DNA of 64,000 bases from Trichobilharzia regenti (lineage: Eukaryota > Platyhelminthes > Trematoda > Strigeidida > Schistosomatidae). Shown here in pieces: positions 55,872-64,000 of the stretch (the stretch's first letter is position 1; each line of letters begins with the position of its first letter). Below the pieces are notes generated by a model that worked only from the letters and a program-made list of their open reading frames with translations, was not told the origin of the DNA and searched no databases. The stretch is from NCBI GenBank assembly GCA_944472135.2, contig OX235270.1, forward strand, positions 134,865,632 through 134,929,631, written 5' to 3'. A program made the translations under genes and the position numbers.

Positions 55872-57345
55872 TTTCAGCGTTGGCCTACCACAGAGATTTA
55901 AATATAGACAGTTGTTTTGTAATAGAAAAGTTGCTCTTAGGAGACTAATGGGTTTGAAAGAAAAGTTTCTGGCGGATGCAGACCTCTGGACCAAATATAA
56001 GGATGTTGTCGACAAACATGTAATGAAGAGTTACGTTGAAAAACCAGTTGATCAGAGCGAGCCAGGGAAGTGGTATTTGCCCCATCATCCCGTCTTTAAC
56101 CCAAGGAAGCCAGGTAAACTCCGTGTGGTGTTCAGTTGTTCTGCGAAACATGAAGGAGTCTCTTTGAATGATAATCTGTATAGCGGCTCAGATTGCGTGA
56201 GCTCATTAGTTGGCCTGCTGTTAAGATTCAGAAAATTTACAGTTTCTTTTGCTGGCTTTCGTTTAACTAAGTGGGTCTCGAACAGCCTAGACGTTTTGAA
56301 GCATATAGTTCCAGAAGACAGAGCACCTGCTGTACGAGATTAACTTGTTGATACTCTACCAGTTGAACGCATATTAGTCATGCGATGGGATGTGAACTCT
56401 GATACCTTTCGATTTAGTGTTGGTGATATTGATAAGCCGGTTACTCGGAGAGGTGTGCTCTCTGTGTTGTCGTCCGTGTTTGATCCACTTGGATTGGTAC
56501 CACCTTATCTACTTCCGGCGAGGAGACATGCAGGAAAGGGTAACAGTGGGATGACCTATTAAGTAAGAGACACAGTGAAGAGTGGAAAGGGTGGGTTAAC
56601 AGTTTAAGAACTCTGAATCTACATTCCGTCCCACTTCCACTCAAGCCATCGAGAAATCATGGTATAATTGACTTCCATTTTTTTTCTGATGCCTCTGAGG
56701 TTGGATTTGGAGCAGCCGTCTACATCAGAACCACCTTAAGGGATGATACAGATGTTCGCCTAGTGATGGGTAAATCTAGAGTTGCACCCCTAAAGGCGAT
56801 TTCGATTCCGAGATTAGAACTTACTGCAGCCCTGCTAGCTGCGTAGTTATACACAACGGTGTGTAGAGTTGGAACATCCCTCGTATCCTGTAACGTTTTG
56901 GACTGATTCGATGTCTGTGATATACTATATACGCAACGAGTCAGCAAGATATGCATGTTTTGTAGCTAAGATAGTACCTCAAGGAGTGGAGGTACGTACC
57001 GTCTGGAAAAAATCCAGCTGGTCTAGCATAGCGAAGAGTTATTGATATGAATCTGGTTAAAAATAAGTGGTGGAAAGGTCCAGAGTTCTTGCTACGGGCT
57101 GATAATATGTGGCCTAGTAGAGAAGATTAACCACCGATAAACGAATGTGTCTTGGAGTTCAAGACAAGTGTCAGTTTGACATCTATTCAAGGAAGATGTT
57201 CGAGGTTACATCCACTTTTTAAATATTATTCCTCTTGGTACAAACTACCGAAGGCTGTTGCGTGGTTGACACGATATGTTACGTATTTAAAGGTCATGCA
57301 TCTTGCAGGATACGAAAATATGAATGTGGGACTTTTGAGAGTCGA
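55872..57345 (+). pseudogene. RT remnant, RNase H region and integrase linker of BEL element A'
   Basis: Starts FSVGLPQRFKYRQLFCNRK: here the site that holds element B in the left arm is uninterrupted. It continues with YLPHHPVFNPRKPGKLRVVF, the core deletion between TVSFA and GFRLTKWVSNS, DRAPAVRD plus stop, and SVFDPLGLVPPYLLPAR, to the integrase linker YYSSWYKLPKAVAWLTRYV. The match with the left arm ends at gagagtcga (57345). Confidence 0.87.
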
Positions 57346-59149
57346 TCAATCAGGGGCTGCTTTAGATTTCACCCGCAGGTAATCACGAGTGGGTCACCAA
57401 TCGTTGCTCTCTTTTTTGGTACCATAGTCAGTCGGGGTGCCCATGGGTTATTCGATGGCCAGACGATGCTAGGGGTGAGCATATTGTCAAACTCAATTCT
57501 AGCGATTCGTAGTGCCAATGTCCAGGTCTTAATACACTGAGCCTCACGCTGTCCTCGGAAGAATTTCAGAAAAATGTTTAATAACCGACGCAAAACACCA
57601 GAACACAAATCGGTGACTCAAGAACCGTTTATTCTTGCACCAATACAGAGCCAACCATTAGGTTATTGTACACAAAGTCTAAGAATAAATGTTATAACAA
57701 CAAATCACAATAATACTTCTGATAGTTTTCTGTCTTCCACCGAACAGCGAACGATGAGACGATGACTGGTGTATTGATGACTCCCGCGAAATATATGGAG
57801 TTCGATTTGAGCAATCAACGATGAATTGGTCGTTCAATCTTCAACTACATTGACACGTAGATTGTCAGGAGCAAGTCGTCGTTCTTTTGATGTTTCGGGT
57901 TTTCCTGAGGTTATGATGAGATGCATAACATTACTGGTTATGCACAGTAGGTCGTCAGACGGGCAAATGAATTCCGGGTACCGATCAACAATCGGTTGTA
58001 AAGTTGGATGAAAGATCGCCCTCTTCTTAACCAGAGGAAAGCTGTGGCCTATGTAGGTGATGCCTTCAATTGACAGTCTATTTTTACCGTCTACCAGTCG
58101 TCTTCGGCAGATATCTATGAGTAGATCATGATAGTTAAGGAGGTCTGTGCCAATGACAGGTATAGTGACGTCAGCGAGAAGGAAAATCCACTGAATAGGT
58201 TTGTGTACAACTACGTTCAGATAGATGTATTTCCTGCCAAAGGTTGCAATAGGTTTTCCATACGCAGCCTGTTAGCCGACCTGCTTCTGTAGCAGGAAGA
58301 AAACTGACTCCGGCGCCTGTGTCGGCCGAGTAGCGGGTGTGATTCACTACATGTATAGAGGGCGACTAGTGCCACTGGAGATGGTCGCCACCAAAGCGTG
58401 ACAGCGGGACAGTTACCAATAGCCTTCTATTCACTCGCAAAATTACGAGGTTTTCGGGAACATTTAGCTTGTGATACCAACACCAGCCAGGGATTTTCGG
58501 TGAACGTGGTTTGGATTTTGACTGACCACATGGGTTTCGCCGTTGAGGGAAGTTCTGACGACGCTGTATGACTTAAGCAACTGCTGAGTGGATTTGCACA
58601 ACCCACTGCAGCGTCCCTTATCGAAGTGTGCTCAGGAATTTAGCACATTCCAGCGACTGGCCATTTTCTTATTTCTGGAATTTTATCGGCAGAGATAGCC
58701 CAGTCGTCCATAATAATACCTTGAAGTTCCACAAACCCAGCCTATACTGACTGTGCTAGTTCGGATAAGAAAAGTTCTTTGGCGAGTCCTTCATCGAACC
58801 GACTTTGACTGATAACTTCCCGCATTCCCGTTAGCATGCTTACAGCCGACTGACCATCTAACTCGACGTTGCGAAATAGTTCGTCAAGACGCTGTCGACC
58901 CATGAGGTCATTTCTTTTTATAGGAGCTGCTTTGATCACCTCATATGGTTTACGTAGCTCTAGGCTTCGCATATGCACAATACACATTTGATTAATTCCC
59001 ATGGTTAGGCATGGACAACTGCTAGGAACTGTGAAAGTTGGTCATTTATCCCGTTTTCATGATTTAGCATTAAGTGGCAAAAATGGCACCAGCTGAATCC
59101 TTTTGCCAGTTGGTCGAATGGGAATAAGCTTAGGTGTATGGTCACTCAT
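57346..59149 (-). pseudogene. Decayed gag-pol of a CsRn1-clade element
   Basis: On the minus strand, gag starts at ATG 59149 (MSDHTPKLIPIRPTGK) and includes [20 protein letters not shown] (58880 region). Traces of the finger and the Ser/Arg-rich stretch follow near 58440-58560, then a protease remnant with DTGAGVSFLPAT near 58300, and the RT start (RIARIEFDNMLTPSIVWPSN, 57505-57440; MVPKK, 57415). It ends at 57346, where the inverted repeat joins. Many stops and frameshifts. A BEL solo LTR at 57513-57855 interrupts it. Confidence 0.85.
57513..57855 (-). mobile_element. Solo LTR of the BEL/Pao family with target-site duplication cgtag
   Basis: 343 bp within the pol remnant. Perfect 5-bp duplication cgtag at 57508-57512 and 57856-57860. 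Its end on the plus strand reads tgccaatgtccagg, so the terminal TGTCA has mutated to TGCCA. Confidence 0.9.
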
Positions 59150-59309
59150 GGGGAAATATATACACTTTCAAAGTACTACTAGAACAAATATAAAATGAAA
59201 CGGACTCACCGTATTTATCAGCCCTTTTACTAAAGATATAGTTCGCAGTAAAGCTCACCAGTTTAGAGACTTGGGGTGTTGACGCCCACGGACAATTCGA
59301 AGTATACTA

Positions 59310-59663
59310 TCGCAAGGTCCCATGCACTTATAACTAATCCACCAAAGACCTGGTTTTTTGTTAATGCGAAGACAATACTTCTGTATTTCCTGATGTGTTG
59401 CACTCACTGACAATCTAGCGGATTTTTCCAACTGTGCACAGAAGTGATTGTACATAAGTGAAAAGACTGTTTTATACTATTGGGATTAACATTTATCAAG
59501 CGTATGTATAATCTCCAGCGTACATGTAAAACATATTTTGCTATCGACTGTAAATTGTGACTGAATAATATGGTCCTATTTCTGTAACAATTTGATGATG
59601 CCTATAAACTGGCGTCCCTCATGTACTGTACTATGAGAATAAATTTATTTATTTATTTATTTA
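59310..59663 (+). mobile_element. CR1-like 3' end with (TTTA)n tail, inserted in the decayed LTR element
   Basis: Matches 6030-6372. It ends with several ttta units (59643-59663). It lies between the LTR and the gag start of the decayed CsRn1-clade element, so it is a 5'-truncated insertion. Confidence 0.82.
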
Positions 59664-59669
59664 ATACCC

Positions 59670-59945
59670 ACAACTTCCATAGTACTCTTTCCGCGTAGAC
59701 CAAAGGCAAAGCGAAACACCAGAGTTGATCGGCCAGATTATGAATTATATTTTGGGAGCAAATTGGAGTGCGAGATGATCACCTAACTAGCTAGGTATCA
59801 TGCACAAACGAACGTAACACGACGGTGTGCTGAATGGGCTGGATGCTTGACCCGAGGCCTTCAGCTAAACAAATCAACCGAAACAGTGAGGCTCAGCATC
59901 CAATGTCCAGTGATGAATGCTGTGGTCGGTGTTTTTAGAGAACTA
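59670..59945 (-). repeat. Decayed 5' LTR of a CsRn1-clade element
   Basis: Diverged reverse complement of the LTR at 6712-7030; recognisable pieces are gcttgacc.gaggccttcagctaaac, gtgaggctcagcatccaatg and aactagctaggtatc.tgcac. Its position 5' of the gag at 59149 on the minus strand fits a 5' LTR. Confidence 0.75.
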
Positions 59946-60430
59946 CCTGATGATACGAGTCTGTCTATTTCCGAGTGTTGGACACGGATTATGGTCTTTT
60001 CCGTTTGTTTTGAAGTCTTTCAGCTTCACCTAGAGGGTTGTTTACTTAACCATCCGTTTCTATAAGTTAACCAAGTCTACATAAATTATGTCGATTATAG
60101 TGGTTGCTATAATAAATAATTTTATTATCATGTTTCTTTACGAACACAGTGGATGACTAACGGGTGGAGGGATCAACTCCATACCCAGCACCAACGTGGT
60201 TTCAACACACCGCATACTGCGACCCCCGTAAAGTCAACCAAAGCTACGTTATACAAGGGTAGAACATAATACTCAAACATTCACCAAAGAATGAAAACCT
60301 TAACTGTAAAACCAAGAAGCCAGTGAGATTAAATCAAATTGATTCACACAGAAATTATATTGGACATTGTACGGAGCGAAACAATATAAATATCACCGCG
60401 ACGGTCAAATTTTCATAGTGTTTCCGTGGG
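59946..60430 (+). other. Upstream region of the SmD2-like gene, unassigned
   Basis: No gene or repeat recognised. An in-frame TAG at 60416-60418 limits the gene's reading frame at the 5' side. No promoter element can be named with confidence. Confidence 0.4.
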
Positions 60431-61696
60431 ATGACAGTACCAAGAAAAGGTATGGAGAGTGGACGTAGAGATAGAGTACTGAGAGTCGTGGAAGTTCCAC
60501 CATTTGATTTCTACGCGTTATGCGTATTGAGATCTGCAGTTCGAAACGGAAATCCAGTAAGTCCTCATTTGATTTAAATTACCGTGAAAAATGAAAGGGT
60601 ATTTGTGGAATTTTTCGGTGGGAACATCAGATCAACTCTTAGTGGTTTAAAACGACTAATTTTAACCGTTATTAAGTGTGTAGGTCTACTGTCCTGAGTG
60701 GTAGAATCAGATATAAAAATATTCTCTTATCTGTAATTGGCAGAATTTGTTAAGGTGACAGTTAGCAATCTTATTACAGAATGGTGTTCAGTCATGCATT
60801 ATCTGTGACGGAGTAGCCCCACATTTATGAGAGATTGGTCAGTTGTGTCCCAGGTAGTCATCAAAAACATTTTTGAAGTGAACGTGAGTATAATTTTCGT
60901 TATCTGGTGACTTACATTTCGGAAATGTTGTTTTTATCACAGCTATACCACCTGATCGCATATTACTCTGCCGAAAATTACAATCGGTGTAAAACAGAAA
61001 ACAAGTGAGGTTAGTAAACCTCGAAAAATTACCGTTGAACGTGTTCGGACTTTCGTTTCAAGTATTCAGTGGATCTTGAATTTTAGGTTCTTTGATAAAT
61101 AAAATGAAACAGTCAGCTTTCAAAACTTTCAGGTTTCGGAGAAGTAATCTGTTTTTCGCGGAGGTATTGGTTTACTGAGTTGTATTGATTATAGTCCTTA
61201 CAGACTTCAGACTGAAGTGTCTGACATATTTTCATTTGGGTTAGAGTACGCAAGTTGATTGTGAAGACTTTCACGACTGTCTAAAGTTTATGTAAAAACG
61301 TTCAATTGTTGCAGATAATGGTGTACAGGAAATTGCAAAATGGATTCCGTAGAATTCATCTGCCTAGATGTCTAATTCTCAATTTTTACGTGGTGTCGTA
61401 TGTATGCAAATTGTAGCAAAAACATTCCCCTCTACTCCGCGTCACAGAATTTCGAGGAGTGGTTTGATTAAATATTTTTACTTTTTTTATAGGTGGCCAT
61501 AAGATGCAAGAACTGGAAATTTTTTATTGGTCATGTCGAATCAATCGACCGGAATCTTAATATATTCTTGTATAATGTTACTAAGATTTGGGCCGAGAGA
61601 AGAATGAACAGGATTATTGTACGACAGAGGTTCACAAGACGAGTCTGCCTGCGTATGGATTCCGTAATTGCACTTATGGAAAATCCATCGCAGTAG
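60431..61696 (+). CDS. Divergent SmD2-like (LSm-fold) protein, two exons, 109 aa
   Basis: Exon 1 60431-60556 (42 codons), GT-AG intron 60557-61492 (936 bp, phase 0; donor GTAAGT, acceptor TTTTTTTATAG), exon 2 61493-61696 with TAG stop. The spliced protein fits SmD2, a core snRNP ring subunit of about 118 residues: helix-like FDFYALCVLRSAVRNGNP, then VAIRCKNWKFFIGHVESIDR, NLNIFLYNVTKIW (Sm1, with the conserved G, D and N), a short linker (AERRMNR) and FTRRVCLRMDSVIALMENP (Sm2). The Sm2 signature RGD reads RMD, and the basic linker of ordinary SmD2 is shortened, so this is a fast-evolving paralogue or an early pseudogene; no stop or frameshift breaks it. ATTAAA at 61752-61757 is a possible polyadenylation signal. 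In the nucleus SmD2 works in spliceosomal snRNPs; the role here is inferred. Confidence 0.72.
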
Positions 61697-61759
61697 GCAC
61701 TGCAAACGATGATTTTGCTATAAATTTTTATGTACTATTTTATTTTTCTACATTAAAAT

Positions 61760-64000
61760 CTTGTGGAACAAATATTTGTTTTTCGTCAAAATTCATTTTC
61801 ATGAATTCGCCTTACCTCAGGGTCGAGGTTGGGGGGATGGAAATTAGCGCAACTGAACCACAACGATATCCTTAACAGACGAATTAGGTAATCAATTCTA
61901 ACTATTCATCTTTAAGTTTGAATGTAGACATAAGGTTCTGCTAAATATCCTTGAGTACTTTGATCGTGCTTTCCGCCTGTATATTCACTGTCAAAAAGTG
62001 TTTTGCTATCTAGTATATTTGCATTTCATTGGGATCGTCTCCAGCAAGATACAACGATTATTGACCTGAAATACGGTTGGTGGTGTCCAAGCGATTGGTG
62101 TATAGTGGACATATGATTGATATGCTTAAGATCTAAACTCAACTTGGGCTGCACTTGGTAAACCATATTGTTACGGGTCTCGAAAAACATTGCAGCAGAC
62201 TATAACTTCATTGCTATTGGTAAGCTTGTGCTTCAATGATCGTCAAGTACTCTGCGTATGCACACTGACACCAGCCTCTCAGAATGGTGGCGCCTTCTCA
62301 TTCCTCCATGTGTTCCCACACAGTAGTTAACTTATCCAATAAACCATGTCTTCAATATTTAAAAGAGTAAAACTAAGTTGTTCTGACCATCTCAAACCAC
62401 TGCAATGGTTGCAGTTTTTTCTGCACCTTCACTATGTTGGATGGGTCTATGTTAGCCGGCCGTGGGTAAATTAGTGTGCTTCGAAGCAGAAATATCCGGC
62501 ATCACAGACAACTGAACTGCTTCATACTCTCTATGGGTCGGTGTTCCAAGACATTTGAGAGTTGTTGATGGGCGTATATTTCGCACTATACAGCATTCCA
62601 TCTGCATCAAGGCTTCTTTCTACTAATTCCTAAAACAAACTAGTCTGTGTAACGCATTTTCTCATAATATAAAGGCAGCGCCCAGTAAAAAATAATCTGA
62701 TAGTTCAAGAACTTTCCAGGTTTCTAAGTATATCATTATATGGCGCAGACAGACTTCGGGTAAATAGGGAGGAGGGTTCGCAATAAGAATGCATCAAAGC
62801 AGATAAAAGAGGCGAAGCATCAAAATGTTTATTAGTAATGCATTTATATCTGACTGATAAAAGATCTATCTCAGTAGGCAAATATCCCTGTACTACATTC
62901 CGATGAAAGAAAATCTTGAGCGGACAATTATTTACAATAACTAACTGCTTTAGGTTACGCATTCAAAAATTCATGAATATCAGGGTACAATAGGCATTAA
63001 ATGCAAGTCAAAATGGTATCAGAAAATGTATTTCCGTAGAAGTAGTAGATAGAATAATAGTGCATTGGATAGAACTCTCAACTAAATGCATATATAAATA
63101 GGTGGCACAGAAATGTAATTGTAACTGAAATAAAATATAAGTTTCAGGGGAGGGAGTGAATATCACTCATTGGTGTGGGAAAAATATGAATAATACGAAG
63201 ATGTTAACAGACAAATGGATTACGCTGAACGGAAGTTCGAGGACTGACAATTAACAAATACAACGATAAAAAGGAAGGTCCAATTAGTAAACTGCAATCA
63301 AATGATAAAAATAAGATATAGCCGATGAATAAGAAGCAATTATTCGACTATCGATGAGACATTTGTAACACTCAGTAAGTTTCTTATTCCGGTACTGTAC
63401 ACTTTCAGAATGATAACAGGAAATATGAAAATGTAAAGGAAGGACAACGATCATCCAAGTTTATATATATATATATCAAGAATCAGTAGCCGTATAGATG
63501 GGATGATATCATATGAAATCATATACATCAAGTTGCATACATATCATCATCTTGATCCAAACTAAGCATATCCATCTGCCAAAACTCTTAGGCTCCATTT
63601 TTATATATTTCAGCCCGAAACGAAGTACACAGACTTGAGATACATAGTTAACAGATATTATAAAATCAGTCATTGTTTCAGTCCTTTTAAATAAGAGTAG
63701 GAAACCCCCACATCAATAGATAAAAGATGTCATTCTAATATTACTCGATGATATGATTTCAATGTACTTATCATCAAGAGAAATTAATTTTTAACTGGTT
63801 GCTCACTAACATGATTAGAGATGAAAAGGAGATTGAATGTAGTTTACACATATTTCTTGTGCTATAATGACAATCTTACCGCTGAGAGATTATTAAATGG
63901 TATGTTAGATACTTAATCTGAGTTGATAAGAATTTATAAGTTTTATAAGCATTTGGATTACATTGCACTTCAACAATTCCTGTTTTAATAAGTAATCGAT
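61760..64000. other. Unassigned, with a (TA)n microsatellite
   Basis: No gene supported. (TA)n at about 63462-63476. The stretch 62040-62600 is less AT-rich and may be an old repeat, but I could not name it. Confidence 0.4.

Larger units (their letters stand above)
53799..57345 (+). mobile_element. BEL element A', inverted partial copy of element A
   Basis: 5' LTR 53799-54136, gag, protease, a truncated solo LTR, then the RT remnant to the integrase linker, ending abruptly at 57345 inside the integrase region. Equivalent left-arm segments: 39614-41471 (sum of coordinates 95270) and 26915-28352 (sum 84260). It lacks the B and CsRn1-clade insertions of the left arm. Proteins differ by only one to a few residues from the left copy. 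Same faults as A (frameshift in gag, RT core deletion). Confidence 0.9.

Noticed and set aside
60431..60570. Exon 1 of the SmD2-like gene as a free-standing small ORF
   Set aside because: On its own it ends soon after the donor site; the match to SmD2 continues only after joining to 61493 with a good acceptor, so it is annotated as an exon.
61588..61875. A 95-codon frame overlapping exon 2 of the SmD2-like gene
   Set aside because: It is a shadow in another frame; the LSm-like residues are in the frame that ends at 61696.

Overview
The window is eukaryotic, intron-containing, AT-rich and almost entirely built of retrotransposons. The mix points to a digenean flatworm, most likely a schistosome or close relative: RTE-clade non-LTR elements resembling SR2, CR1-like non-LTR fragments, CsRn1/Boudicca-clade Ty3/gypsy elements with the unusual CHCC Gag finger, BEL/Pao elements and a tRNA-derived SINE. 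The species call is inference from family recognition without any database search. One probable host gene is visible: a two-exon, divergent SmD2-like (LSm-fold) gene at 60431-61696.

Layout. 1-11976: an SR2-like RTE copy broken by a CR1-like element, by a 100-bp perfect hairpin and by a young CsRn1/Boudicca-clade LTR element (6712-11916, LTRs 319 bp with about one difference). 11976-17110: mostly unassigned DNA with an inverted-repeat (MITE-like) unit, a telomere-like degenerate tract, a partial LTR and two SINEs. 17135-20930: LTR, CR1-like fragment and a second RTE (minus strand) carrying a solo LTR. 21807-41471: a BEL/Pao element on the minus strand (element A) stretched to 19.7 kb by nested insertions: a gypsy deletion remnant in its 3' part, a second BEL element B (28353-33069) in its RT gene, a CsRn1-clade element (33274-39087) and a solo LTR in its protease gene. 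41472-44076: a segment U without genes. 44077-46707: spacer. 46708-57345: an inverted, rearranged copy of U plus element A, carrying its own BEL-B insertion (49313-53793) at a different site. 57346-59945: a degraded CsRn1-clade element. 60431-61696: the SmD2-like gene. The last 2.2 kb hold nothing I recognise.

The most informative structure is the large inverted duplication around a 2.6-kb spacer. Because the two arms carry different later insertions with clean target-site duplications, the order of events can be read: element A inserted next to U and lost its RT core; A and U were duplicated in inverted orientation; then B entered the left-arm RT gene (the right arm keeps the empty site) and a sister copy B' sits exactly at the outer edge of A in the right arm. 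The left arm also carries a gypsy element; its target DNA is deleted from the right arm, so that insertion cannot be dated against the duplication. Both longer CsRn1-clade elements carry the heptamer GGGAAAC in the correct frame just before the gag stop, which predicts -1 ribosomal frameshifting into pol.
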